DNA from: Thermobifida fusca NBRC 14071 = JCM 3263
GTDB taxonomy: Bacteria; Actinomycetota; Actinomycetes; Streptosporangiales; Streptosporangiaceae
Direction: 5' to 3'
NCBI RefSeq assembly: GCF_001592045.1
Contig: NZ_BCWB01000017.1
Span: 1-64,000, forward strand
Length of the DNA stretch: 64,000 nt
In this document: positions 18,439 to 27,068 of the stretch, piece after piece
Layout: each line of letters opens with the position of its first letter
Position numbering within the stretch: position 1 is the stretch's first letter
Program-made: the position numbers and the translations under genes
Notes under the pieces: generated by a model
Databases searched by the model: none
What the model was told of the DNA's origin: nothing
Seen by the model: the letters and a program-made list of their open reading frames with translations, nothing else

Positions 18439-19380
18439 CTATCCCTCAGAGCCGCGGTCGTGTTCCGCGGAGCCGCGGCCGTGCTCGGCGAGGAAACGCT
18501 CCAGTTCCGCCCCCAGCTCGTCCGCGGTGGGCAGCCGCGACTCGTCTCCGGCGAGGAGCGCATCGACATCGAGCCCGTTGTGGACGGCCATGAAGTTGTC
18601 GTACTGGGCCTCCAGGTTGCGGACCACGCGCTGGACTTCCTCGGATGCCTCCACTTGCCGGTTGATCTCGCCGTCGACCCGGGTCGCCTCCTCAGCGAGC
18701 TTCTCGGTGGGCAGCACCAGCCCGGTAACGCGCGCGATGTACTCCAGGACCGCGAGCCCGGCGCGTGGGTACTCGGACTGGGCGAGGTAGCTCGGCACGT
18801 GCACGGCGTAGCCGATGACGTCGTGCCCGGCCTGCCCCAGCCGGTACTCCAGCAGCGACATGATGTTGCCCGGCACTTGGATCCGGCCGACCCACGGCGT
18901 GTGCTCGGTGACGAGCTCGGGGCGGGTGGCGTGGGGTGTCGCCGTCACGGGACGGGTGTGCGGCACCGCCATGGGGATGCCGTAGAAGCAGACGGTCAAC
19001 CGGACCGACAGGCGCTCGACCAGTTGCCGCACTGCCGCGGTGAAGCCCTCCCAGCGGCGGTCCGGCTCCAGGCCGTGCAGCAGCAGGAAGGGGGTGCCCT
19101 CCAGGTCGTGGAGCAGAGTCAGGGAGAGCTTCGGCTCGGCGTAGCTCACCCAGGTGGTCTCGTTGAAGATCATGACCGGTCGACGGGACCGGTAGTCCAG
19201 GAGCCCGTCGATGTCGAAAGTGGCGAGCTCGGTGTGCTGCAGACCGTCGAGGAGGGTCGCCACCGCCTGTTTTCCGGCCGCGCCTGCATCCACGAAACCG
19301 TCCAGCGACACCAGCATGACTGGCTCGGACAGTTCCGGAAGGTCAGATCGAAGCTCGTAGAGATCAGCGGGATCTCGCAC
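18439..19380 (-). CDS. PAC2 family protein
   Basis: 313-residue PAC2-domain protein, the fold shared with eukaryotic proteasome assembly chaperone 2. In actinobacteria this family is conserved and often near proteasome or nucleotide genes, but its biochemical role is not settled. The first 240 residues hold the domain; the C-terminal third is helical and charged. GTG start with GGAGA nine bases upstream. Tightly linked to pyrD downstream. Confidence 0.8.
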   Translation of the reverse strand: MRDPADLYELRSDLPELSEPVMLVSLDGFVDAGAAGKQAVATLLDGLQHTELATFDIDGLLDYRSRRPVMIFNETTWVSYAEPKLSLTLLHDLEGTPFLLLHGLEPDRRWEGFTAAVRQLVERLSVRLTVCFYGIPMAVPHTRPVTATPHATRPELVTEHTPWVGRIQVPGNIMSLLEYRLGQAGHDVIGYAVHVPSYLAQSEYPRAGLAVLEYIARVTGLVLPTEKLAEEATRVDGEINRQVEASEEVQRVVRNLEAQYDNFMAVHNGLDVDALLAGDESRLPTADELGAELERFLAEHGRGSAEHDRGSEG

Positions 19381-19503
19381 CTGGACGGGTCTCCGTTCTC
19401 ACGCTCATCCGTGTGATCGGGTCTTCAGGATACCGATCCACAACTGACTGGCCATACATGCCTCAACGGCAATAACCAGGCACCTTACTGCCCTATTTCC
19501 GTT

Positions 19504-21252
19504 TTAGCACTGTCGGTGAATTTTGAGGCCTCGTAGCCGGTTGAGGGCCGCAGCGATCTCCTGGCGGCGGACCGCCGCGTAGTCGCCATAGTAGCCGCGC
19601 CCCACAAAAGTGACGCCGTGGTCGCGGAGCCGTTCTTCCAGCACGTCCAAGGCTTGGCTGAGCGTCCGTTTCCCGTCGACCAGCCCCTCTTCCACCAGGG
19701 CGCGCAGCGCCAGTCCGATACCGATCACCTGGGCGGGGTCGACCAGTTGGGAGAGGAACCGCAGGTCGATGTCGGATTCCCCGAAGGTGAGCACGTCCAT
19801 GTCGCGCCGTTTGATCCGGGTGCGGCCGCGGGCCGCGGCGCTGATCGACGCGGGGTCAGGCACGCGGCGCGCGGGGACAGTAAACGGGGCGTCCTGGCGC
19901 GGCCGGGCGAGCGACTGAGCCTGCTTGGTGACGTCGTAGGCACGGTAGGTGTCCAGCATGACCACGTGGTCGGCGACGTCGAAGTAGTCGCCGCTGGCGC
20001 CCATGACCAGGACGGTGGACACGCCGTGGACCCGGTGGAGGGGCCGGACAAGGTCCACGAACGGGGTGAGGGGCTCGCGGTCGCCATGCACCAGTTGCTG
20101 CATGCGCTCGTCGCGGACCATCAGGTTGGTGGCTGTCGTGTCCTCGTCGATCAGCAGCACCGAGGTGCCCGCTTCCAGCGCTTCCGCGATATTCGCGGCC
20201 TGCGACGTGGAGCCGGACGCGTTCTCGGTGCTGAAGTCGCTGGTGTCGGCCCCGGTGGGCAGGGTGCGGACGAAAGCGCTGATGTCGGTGCGGACCACGC
20301 TCCGCCCTTCTTCCGCACGGATCTTCACCGCGTCGGCGCGGGTGACGACGAGTTCGCGGCCGTCCCCGGGGATGTGGTCGTAGACGCCGCGCTCCAGCGC
20401 GTGCAGCAGGGTGGATTTGCCGTGGAACCCGCCGCCGACGATGAGCGTGATCCCCTCGGGGATGCCCATCCCGGTCACCGTGCCCCGGTGCGGCAGGTCC
20501 ACGGTGACGCGCAGGCTCTCCGGGGAGGTGAAGGGGACCGCGTCCCGCAGCGGCAGGTCGCTGATCCCGCTGATGCGGGGCAGGATCGCGCCGTCGCCCA
20601 CGAAAGCCACGAGCCCCAGCTCGGACAGGCGGTCGCGGAGCGCCACCGTGTCGGCGACACTGTCCGCGAACGCTGTGGCGTCCGCGGTGTCCAGCGCCTC
20701 CCAACACAGGGCGTCGACCAGGTCGGGCACGGTGTCGCACAGCGCGTGCCGCGCGGCGCGCCCGTCGATGCGGCGCCCGTGCCCGGGCAGTTCCAGGCCG
20801 AGCCGCAGCTCGACGGCGCCGTCGCGGATCTGGCAGGAGGAGCGCTCCACTACCTGCTGGCCTCCCGCGTCGATACGGATCCGGGTGCCGCGCAGCACCT
20901 GCCGCGCCCGGCGGGCCAGGTAGTCGGCGGTGGCGCGGCGCCGCACCGGGTCGCGCCAGGCGTGCTCCGGCATTCCCGCGGTCGCCGCGGGGATGCGGAC
21001 CAGGATGCGGGACGGCGGGGCGAAAGGGTCGGCCTGGACCTTCTGCACGGTGAGGGTGAAGTCGCCGAAGTCCCAGTCGCCGGTGAGGGCCCGGTAGCGG
21101 CCGTAGGAGGCGCCGTCCAAGCGGAGGAGTTCCTCTGCGAGCCGCTGCTCGTCGCGGCGCCCCCGGATCGGTTCGACTTCGCGGCGCCGGTGGCGGTCAC
21201 CGCTGGCCTGGGTGCGATTCCGCTGGTGCCGTCCTCCGTAGCCCGCCGACAT
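19504..21252 (-). CDS. Predicted ATPase of the ABC class (PF09818 type)
   Basis: 582-residue stand-alone ABC-class ATPase without membrane segments. The nucleotide-binding core has Walker A GGGFHGKSTLL near residue 275, a signature-like region rich in Ser/Thr (ENASGSTSQAANIAEALEAG) and Walker B TSVLLIDEDTTATNLM. The N-terminal tail is very basic (RHQRNRTQASGDRHRRRE), which would suit nucleic-acid binding. A eukaryotic relative, MRB1590 of the trypanosome RNA-editing complex, binds RNA. Function in bacteria is unknown. GGGGGAG precedes the ATG. Confidence 0.82.
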   Translation of the reverse strand: MSAGYGGRHQRNRTQASGDRHRRREVEPIRGRRDEQRLAEELLRLDGASYGRYRALTGDWDFGDFTLTVQKVQADPFAPPSRILVRIPAATAGMPEHAWRDPVRRRATADYLARRARQVLRGTRIRIDAGGQQVVERSSCQIRDGAVELRLGLELPGHGRRIDGRAARHALCDTVPDLVDALCWEALDTADATAFADSVADTVALRDRLSELGLVAFVGDGAILPRISGISDLPLRDAVPFTSPESLRVTVDLPHRGTVTGMGIPEGITLIVGGGFHGKSTLLHALERGVYDHIPGDGRELVVTRADAVKIRAEEGRSVVRTDISAFVRTLPTGADTSDFSTENASGSTSQAANIAEALEAGTSVLLIDEDTTATNLMVRDERMQQLVHGDREPLTPFVDLVRPLHRVHGVSTVLVMGASGDYFDVADHVVMLDTYRAYDVTKQAQSLARPRQDAPFTVPARRVPDPASISAAARGRTRIKRRDMDVLTFGESDIDLRFLSQLVDPAQVIGIGLALRALVEEGLVDGKRTLSQALDVLEERLRDHGVTFVGRGYYGDYAAVRRQEIAAALNRLRGLKIHRQC

Positions 21253-21408
21253 GATGATGTGCTCCCCCCGTACGGTCCGTTGCCACGTCCCAGAATGCTA
21301 GGGGGATTCGCGGGATCTGGCCCGCGAATCCCCGAAGCTGGCGGACTTTTTCTGCTCTGTGACCCTTCGGTGCGGTTGCGGGCTCTAGGCGGTCCGTGCG
21401 CCGCGGGC

Positions 21409-22548
21409 TCAGTCCGCGGGGTAGCGGGCCAGCCACTCGGCGGTGGTCGGCGGGCCGGGGGAGGCGAAGGCCAGCATGAAGTCGTCGGCGAGCTGGAGCA
21501 GGTCGGCGCGGCCTTCGACTGGGTCGGCGAGGTCCGGGGGAAGCGCAGCCTCGCCGTGCAGGGCGCCGAGAATGTTGCCGCAGATCGCCCCGGTGGAGTC
21601 GCTGTCCCCGGAGTGGCTGACCGCGAGGGCGAGGGCGTCGGTGACCTCCGCGGGAGTGCGGTGGACCAGTGCCGCGTACACCGCGATCGCGAGCGCTTCC
21701 TCGGCGATCCACCCTTCGCCCAGCGATTCGACGTGCTCCGCGCTGGGGGCGCCCCCGGCAGCCACGGTCCGCGCGGCGAGCAGCGCCCGTGTAGTCTCCT
21801 CGTGCCCGGTGTAGCCGCGCAGTTCGGTGAGCACCGCGTCCAGCGCGGTGTCGAGGTCGTCCCCGGCCAGCAGCCGCCGGATCAGCAGGGCGAGCGCCCC
21901 GGACGCTCGTTGTCCGGTGGGGTGGCCGTGGGTGAGCGCCGCGGCCCGGTCCGCCCAGGCGAAGACGGCGGTGTCGGTGGCGACGTGGTCGGGGAGCAGG
22001 CCGAAGGGGGCGCTGCGCATCACCCCGCCGCAGCCTTTGGAGCCGTTGCTGGCGGGCGCTCCCCGCTCCTGGCGGCCGCCGACGGCGTCCTGCAGCGCCT
22101 GCAGGCAGGTGCGGCCGGGGGCGCGCTGGTGGTACAGCCAGCTCCGGGCAGCCAGCCACCCGGGGTGCTCCCCGGTGGGGGCCGAGACGAACTGGGTGTG
22201 GTACCAGCGCAGGTAGGCGTCGTGCACCGCCCGCGTCGGGTCGAACTCTCCGCCGTGGACCGCCTGGCGGACGCGGGCGCGGATCAGCCCGTCCACAGTC
22301 CACAGGGTCATCTGGGTGTCGTCGGTGACCAGCGCCCTGGGGTCGACGTGGGAGCGCACACCGGCAGGACCGTGGGCGGCGCGGATCTGAGCGAGTGTGC
22401 TGAACTCCACGGGGGCGCCGAGCGCGTCTCCTAGCGCACCGCCGAGCAGGCAGCCGCGCACCCGTGACCGGTACGTGTCACGCGGTTCACTGTGCCACAC
22501 GATGGGGGGACCGTCCTTTGTCCAGAAAGTGAGAACAGAGGACAGCAT
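21409..22548 (-). CDS. ADP-ribosylglycohydrolase family protein
   Basis: 379-residue all-helical DraG/ARH-type hydrolase that would remove ADP-ribose from proteins or other acceptors with two Mg ions. Metal-binding motifs are present: TDDTQMTLW near residue 95 and SGDSDSTGAICGN near 310. GDALGAPVEF near the N-terminus is also typical. The ATG at 22548 has no good ribosome-binding site, and an internal GTG 16 codons in is a possible alternative. It lies upstream of the ABC-class ATPase on the same strand, separated by 156 bp. Confidence 0.85.
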   Translation of the reverse strand: MLSSVLTFWTKDGPPIVWHSEPRDTYRSRVRGCLLGGALGDALGAPVEFSTLAQIRAAHGPAGVRSHVDPRALVTDDTQMTLWTVDGLIRARVRQAVHGGEFDPTRAVHDAYLRWYHTQFVSAPTGEHPGWLAARSWLYHQRAPGRTCLQALQDAVGGRQERGAPASNGSKGCGGVMRSAPFGLLPDHVATDTAVFAWADRAAALTHGHPTGQRASGALALLIRRLLAGDDLDTALDAVLTELRGYTGHEETTRALLAARTVAAGGAPSAEHVESLGEGWIAEEALAIAVYAALVHRTPAEVTDALALAVSHSGDSDSTGAICGNILGALHGEAALPPDLADPVEGRADLLQLADDFMLAFASPGPPTTAEWLARYPAD

Positions 22549-22774
22549 GCCAGTTTTACGGCGGGAATTCCTGGTTTTTGCACTCTAGTCCTGGTTTGCC
22601 GCCCTGTCGGGGCGGCTCCCGCTCCGCTGCCCCGCGGTGTGCTCCGGGGATGCTCCCGGCAGCCGCTGCGCCCCGGGGTGGGGGCGTGCGGCGCGGTCTC
22701 CTCCCTGCCTGCCCGGTGCCGGGACCGGCAGGGTTCGCTGCGCATCCTCGGCAGCGGATGCTGCTTTGCGCCTC

Positions 22775-23707
22775 TCAGGAGGCGCGGTGGTGGCGTCCGG
22801 TGGGGCGGAGCAGGCTGGCAACCCGCTTGGTGACCGCGGCCCCGGCCGCGATGAGCAGGACGATGGTCAGCCCGGCCGAGGTCATGGGGCCCTCGGTGGA
22901 CATCAGGTCGAAGGCACCGTGGCCGGTTTCGGTCGCCGTGGTGGTCTGCTCGGCCGCTGCCGCGTCGTCCGCGGCCGGAGCGGGGGCGTCCGCCTGCTGG
23001 CTGTCGGACGGGGTGCCGGATCCGGGAGACGGCGGGGCGGCCTGCGCCTCTGCTGTCTCCTCCTCCTGCTCGGCGGGGGCGGCCTGCTCCGTGTCGGACT
23101 GCTGTTCGGCCGACTCTTCAGGGGTCTCTTCGCTGCTGGCCTCTTCCGGGGCGGACTCCTGGGATTCCGGAATCGGGGAGACCGCGTTGTGGCAGGGCTC
23201 GGAGGGGTTCTGGAAGGGGTGGGGCACTCCCGGGGTGCCGGGGCCGTCACCCCACTCCGTGATGTAGTACTCGACGTTGATGTGTCCGGCCCCGCCGGTG
23301 ACCGTGTACGTGGTCTCGTTCCAGGACTCTCCGGTGAGCTCGGCGAAGGTCTTGCCGTCGATGTCGAGCATCACGTGGCATCCCTGCGACGGGTCGCCGG
23401 GGCCGCGGTCGCCGATGAAGAACTCGGCGGTCTTGCCTTCGTAGACCACGTAGCCTTTGGTGCCTAGCGGCCAGCTAGGGGCGGCGAACAGGCCCTTCTG
23501 CATGGGTTTGCCCGAGGCGGGCGGCCCCGTGTCGCCGTTGATGCCGGAACCGTCGTCCCAGAAGTACGAGGCTTTGACCTTGCCGTGCAGCAACACGTCG
23601 TCGGTAGGCAGGGAAGAGGGCATAGGAGAACCAAGGGGTTGGCGGCAGGACAGTGACGGAACCGCACACCGCGTCCCAGCACCCGCGTCACACAGGCGGA
23701 GTGCCAC
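22775..23707 (-). CDS. Membrane-anchored protein with RlpA/expansin-like double-psi beta-barrel domain
   Basis: 310-residue frame. Residues about 40-155 look like a double-psi beta-barrel: KASYFWDDGSGINGDTG, then EFFIGDRGPGD with the DRGP motif and acidic residue typical of RlpA and expansin-like proteins, then a segment like the family's following strand. A long acidic Glu/Ala/Pro linker (about 160-255) would span the cell wall, and a C-terminal membrane helix with RRTGR-type basic tail anchors it. No LPXTG motif is visible. The N-terminus is puzzling: neither the GTG at 23707 nor the in-frame ATG about 28 codons later has a ribosome-binding site or obvious signal peptide, so a sequence error or unusual start is possible. 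Confidence 0.6.
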   Translation of the reverse strand: MALRLCDAGAGTRCAVPSLSCRQPLGSPMPSSLPTDDVLLHGKVKASYFWDDGSGINGDTGPPASGKPMQKGLFAAPSWPLGTKGYVVYEGKTAEFFIGDRGPGDPSQGCHVMLDIDGKTFAELTGESWNETTYTVTGGAGHINVEYYITEWGDGPGTPGVPHPFQNPSEPCHNAVSPIPESQESAPEEASSEETPEESAEQQSDTEQAAPAEQEEETAEAQAAPPSPGSGTPSDSQQADAPAPAADDAAAAEQTTTATETGHGAFDLMSTEGPMTSAGLTIVLLIAAGAAVTKRVASLLRPTGRHHRAS

Positions 23708-24031
23708 AACCAGAGGGGGTGGGCGCGCTGGGCGACCGCTGCGCCGGCAGCGGTGTCAGGGGGTCAGCGGAGCACTGGCTGCACTCCGCGCCAGGTGCGG
23801 GCTCCACCCAACGAGCGCCATAGACGCTCGAAGGGGTCAATCGGTTTACCCGGTTTGATCAAGCTCTGATTACAAACCGGATACAAGGACTCTAAGCGAG
23901 AAAAACGCCCCAAACGTTAATAAAAAGGTAAAATCACCCAGCGTGGCCTCTCTGCCACACTCCCCGAGAGACGACGTGCGGGCGGCCCGCATCACCGGAC
24001 CGCCCGCACGGTTACGCCGCTTCCGCAGCGC
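23708..24031. other. Intergenic region with AT-rich core and hairpins
   Basis: No gene. The AT-rich stretch 23835-23940 is the likeliest promoter region for the minus-strand surface-protein gene and includes an 8-bp inverted repeat CCGGTTTG (23850-23857) / CAAACCGG (23873-23880). A GC-rich hairpin with 11-bp arms at 23975-23985 and 24000-24010 follows kynU on the minus strand and may end its transcript, though no T-run follows. Confidence 0.5.
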
Positions 24032-25273
24032 TCACGTCACCTGGGCACGCTGCGCAAACCGGGGGTCTTGCCACTCTCCCGACGTGACGACCTCGACCAG
24101 TGCCCGGGCCGCGTCGTAGACGTCCACATAGCGCAAGTACAGCGGGGCGAACCCGAAACGCAGAATGTCCGGGGACCGGAAGTCCCCCACCACCCCGCGG
24201 GCGATGAGCGCCTGCACGATCGGGTAGCCGTCCGGGTGGCGCAGCGCCACCTGGCTGCCCCGCCGCTCGTGCTCTGCCGGGGTCACGCACTCCAGGCCCG
24301 CCTCCGCGGTCACCGCCACGAACAGGTCCGTCAACGCCAGGCTCTTCTCGCGCACCTGCGCCAGGTCTACGCGCTGCCACAACTCCAGGCTCGCCTCCAG
24401 CGCGGCCGCAGCGATCAGCGACTGCGACCCGCTCAAAAACCGGCTCGCCCCCGCCGCAGGCTCGTACTCCGGAGCGAAGTCGAACGGACGGGCGTGGCCG
24501 TGCCAGCCGCTGATGGGCTGGCGGACCCGCTCGTGGTGGCGGCGGGCCACATAGGTGAACGCGGGCGCGCCCGGACCGGCATTGAGGTACTTGTAGGTGC
24601 AGCCCACGGCGAAGTCCACACCCGTCTGCGCGAGCGCGAGCGGCACCGCGCCCACACTGTGGCACACGTCCCACACCACCAGGGCGCCGTGCGCGTGGAC
24701 CATCTCGGTGACCGCCGCCATGTCGCGCAGGATGCCGGTGCGGTAGTCCACGTGGCTGAGCAGCACCACAGCCACATCCCCGGGCTCCAAGGCCGCGGCC
24801 AAGGCGGCGGGGTCGTCCACGTCCACCATGCGGAGGCTGGCCCCGTCCACCAGGTCCACCACCCCCTGGGCGATGTACCCGTCGGTGGGGAAGTTCCCGG
24901 CCTCCGCCACCACGACACGGCGGTTCGGCCGCAGCCACAGCGCCGCCGCCACGGTCTTGAAGAGGTTGACCGAGGTGCCGTCCCCCACCACCACTTCGTC
25001 GGCCTCCGCCCCCAGCAGCGGGGCAAGCAGAGCGCCGAGGGTGCGGGGCTTGTCCCACCAGCCCGCCTCGTTCCAACTGGCGATGAGCCGCTGGCCCCAC
25101 TCGTGCTCCACCAGGCGTGCGACCCGGGCAGGCGTGGCCCGGGGCAGGGCGCCCAGCGAATTGCCGTCGAGGTAGATGACGCCGTCCGGCAGCACGAACT
25201 CGTCGCGGAACGGGGCCAGGGGGTCGGCGGCGTCCCGTGCAGCGCAGTCCTCGCGGGTGAGGGGGATGGTCAC
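24032..25273 (-). CDS. kynU: Kynureninase
   Basis: 413-residue fold-type I PLP enzyme that cleaves L-kynurenine to anthranilate and alanine (or 3-hydroxykynurenine to 3-hydroxyanthranilate). Family features: IYLDGNSLG near the N-terminus, the PLP-binding Asp in VVWDVCHSVGAVP, the Schiff-base Lys in CTYKYLNAGPGAP, and GWHGH. I chose the GTG at 25273, nine bases after AAGGAG; the upstream frame overlaps kynA and reads poorly. Follows kynA by 41 bp in the same direction. Confidence 0.92.
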   Translation of the reverse strand: MTIPLTREDCAARDAADPLAPFRDEFVLPDGVIYLDGNSLGALPRATPARVARLVEHEWGQRLIASWNEAGWWDKPRTLGALLAPLLGAEADEVVVGDGTSVNLFKTVAAALWLRPNRRVVVAEAGNFPTDGYIAQGVVDLVDGASLRMVDVDDPAALAAALEPGDVAVVLLSHVDYRTGILRDMAAVTEMVHAHGALVVWDVCHSVGAVPLALAQTGVDFAVGCTYKYLNAGPGAPAFTYVARRHHERVRQPISGWHGHARPFDFAPEYEPAAGASRFLSGSQSLIAAAALEASLELWQRVDLAQVREKSLALTDLFVAVTAEAGLECVTPAEHERRGSQVALRHPDGYPIVQALIARGVVGDFRSPDILRFGFAPLYLRYVDVYDAARALVEVVTSGEWQDPRFAQRAQVT

Positions 25274-25314
25274 AGTGGTCGGCTCCTTACCTTCACCGAA
25301 GGATGGGCCCGGGC

Positions 25315-26175
25315 TTAGAGCTGGGTCCGTAGCTGCCAGAGCTCCGGAAACACATCCTTTTGGACATTTCTCATCAACCATTGCAAACCAGACGAGCCGC
25401 CGGTGCCCGCTTTGGCGCCCATCGTGCGCTTCACCGCCATCGCATGGCGGTGCCGCCACAGGGTCACCCGCTCCGCGGTGTCCAGCAGCGCCTCCGCCAA
25501 CGCGAGCAGCTCGTTATCGGGCCTGTCGTCGGCGTAGACCAGCTCCCAGACCCGCACCACCTGCGGATGGGGCTCCGCCGGCTGGGTCCAGTCGCGTTCC
25601 ACCCGCTCGGCGGGCACCGGGAAACCGCGGCGGTGCAGCAGGCGCAGCACCGCGTCGTACAGGCTCGGCTCGGCGAGGGCCCGCTCCAGCTCCGCGCTGA
25701 CGTGCGGATCGGCACGGTGCGGACGGATCATGGCCGCCGACTTGTTGCCGAGCAGGAACTCCAGATGGCGGTAGCCGTACGACTGGAAGCCCGACGCCTC
25801 ACCCAACTGGTCGCGAAACCGGTTGAACTCGGTGGGAGTCATGGGAGCCAACAGCTCCCAAGACTCGGCCAGCACGTCCTGGGCCTTGTGGCCGCGGCGC
25901 AGCGCGGCCAGGGCCGCGGGCACGTCATCGGCGTCGACCGCGTCGCGGGCCTGCTCCCATTCGTGCCGGATCAGCGCGAACAGCAGCTCCATGACCTGTG
26001 TGGCGACGAGGAACGTGGTCTCAGCGGGCTCCTCGGTGCGGGGGCGCTGCAACGACAGCAGCGTGGAGACGGCGGTGTAGTGGGCGTACGGGGTGACGCC
26101 GTCGAAAGAGAGCGTGGGGCGGCCGCGGTTGCGCTCGGCGCGCTGCTCGCGGGCGAGGGCAGCGGAGGAGGACAC
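25315..26175 (-). CDS. kynA: Tryptophan 2,3-dioxygenase
   Basis: 286-residue haem enzyme that opens the indole ring of L-tryptophan to give N-formylkynurenine. Diagnostic motifs: TPYAHYTAVSTLL near the N-terminus and WRHRHAMAVKRTMGAKAGTGGSSG near the C-terminus, which holds the haem-ligand His and the substrate-binding GTGGSSG loop. First gene of kynA-kynU. No kynurenine formamidase (kynB) is adjacent. Confidence 0.93.
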   Translation of the reverse strand: MSSSAALAREQRAERNRGRPTLSFDGVTPYAHYTAVSTLLSLQRPRTEEPAETTFLVATQVMELLFALIRHEWEQARDAVDADDVPAALAALRRGHKAQDVLAESWELLAPMTPTEFNRFRDQLGEASGFQSYGYRHLEFLLGNKSAAMIRPHRADPHVSAELERALAEPSLYDAVLRLLHRRGFPVPAERVERDWTQPAEPHPQVVRVWELVYADDRPDNELLALAEALLDTAERVTLWRHRHAMAVKRTMGAKAGTGGSSGLQWLMRNVQKDVFPELWQLRTQL

Positions 26176-26318
26176 GAGGGGATCACCTCCGAAGGGTTGC
26201 GCGTCACCTGTCCTGCCGGGCTCCCAGGATGCCCGCCGCGCGCCCGTCCAGGAAGGCGCAATCCACGGCGATCACGACGTTTTTCCTGCCATTCGCAAAC
26301 CGTTTTCTGCTTATGGTT

Positions 26319-26324
26319 TATGAT
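26319..26324 (+). promoter_or_regulatory. -10 element placing transcription start at the Lrp-family ATG
   Basis: TATGAT lies 8 nt before the ATG at 26333 and no ribosome-binding site is present, which suggests a leaderless mRNA. The surrounding GGTT...AACC symmetry (26315-26332) could be the autoregulatory operator shared with divergent kynA. Confidence 0.5.
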
Positions 26325-26332
26325 CGTCAACC

Positions 26333-26782
26333 ATGCTGGATGCGGTGGACTGGCGGATCCTCACCGAGCTGCAAGCCGACGGGCGCCTGTCCTACAACGA
26401 ACTGTCCCGCCGGGTGGCGCTGTCGCCCCCGGCCGTCGCCGAACGGGTGCGCCGCCTCGAAGAACGCGGCGTGATCACCGGCTACCACGCGCACGTCGAC
26501 CTGGACGCGGTAGGGCTGTCGGTGGTCGCCCTCGTCCAAATGGGCTGCTACGGGCCGCTATGCCTGCTGCGCGACGAGGCCGCGCTGGCCCGCCCGGAGA
26601 TCCTGCGGCTCTACCGGGTCACCGGCGACGCCTGCTGCGTGCTCCTCGTCGGCGTCCCGTCGATGGCGCACTTCGAGCAGTTGATCGACGATCTCGCCGA
26701 CCACGGCCGCCCCTCCTCCACGATGGTGCTGTCCTCCCCCATCCCGTGGCGGGCCGTCAGCCGCCCGCAGGCTGAGCGGTAG
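26333..26782 (+). CDS. Lrp/AsnC-family transcriptional regulator of the kyn genes (inferred)
   Basis: 149 residues: an N-terminal winged helix-turn-helix (LDAVDWRILTELQADGRLSY, then ALSPPAVAERVRRLEERG) followed by a RAM/AsnC ligand-sensing domain. It is divergent from kynA over a 157-bp region, the usual arrangement for a local regulator, so tryptophan or kynurenine is a plausible effector. Apparently translated from a leaderless transcript. Confidence 0.85.
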   Translation: MLDAVDWRILTELQADGRLSYNELSRRVALSPPAVAERVRRLEERGVITGYHAHVDLDAVGLSVVALVQMGCYGPLCLLRDEAALARPEILRLYRVTGDACCVLLVGVPSMAHFEQLIDDLADHGRPSSTMVLSSPIPWRAVSRPQAER

Positions 26783-26792
26783 CCTTGGTGCG

Positions 26793-27068
26793 GTGAGTGT
26801 CCTGATCGACCCCCCTGCCTGGCCGGGACCGCGCGGCCTGCTCTGGTCCCACCTCGTCAGCGACTCGTCATACGCGGAACTGCACGCGTTCGCCCGCGCG
26901 CTCGGCATCCCGGAGCGCGCCTTCGACCGGGACCACTACGACGTGCCTGAAACGCTGTACGCCAAAGCCCTGGAACTCGGCGCGATCGCCGTCTCCAGCC
27001 GGACGCTCGTCGCACGGCTCCACGCCGCAGGGCTACGACGGCGCAAACCCCGCCGCCTGCTCCGTTAA
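26793..27068 (+). CDS. DUF4031 domain protein
   Basis: 91-residue protein with the DUF4031 pattern: VLIDPPAWPGPRGLLWSHLVSD, then HAFARALGIP and FDRDHYDVPE. Cytoplasmic and of unknown function. GTG start 10 bp after the Lrp gene, so probably co-transcribed with it. Its 3' end overlaps the convergent HD-domain gene by 36 bp. Confidence 0.75.
   Translation: MSVLIDPPAWPGPRGLLWSHLVSDSSYAELHAFARALGIPERAFDRDHYDVPETLYAKALELGAIAVSSRTLVARLHAAGLRRRKPRRLLR

Noticed and set aside
23850-23880. CCGGTTTG/CAAACCGG inverted repeat as another ManR operator
   Set aside because: Arms are separated by 15 bp, unlike the compact 12-bp palindrome, and the downstream gene has no mannan link.
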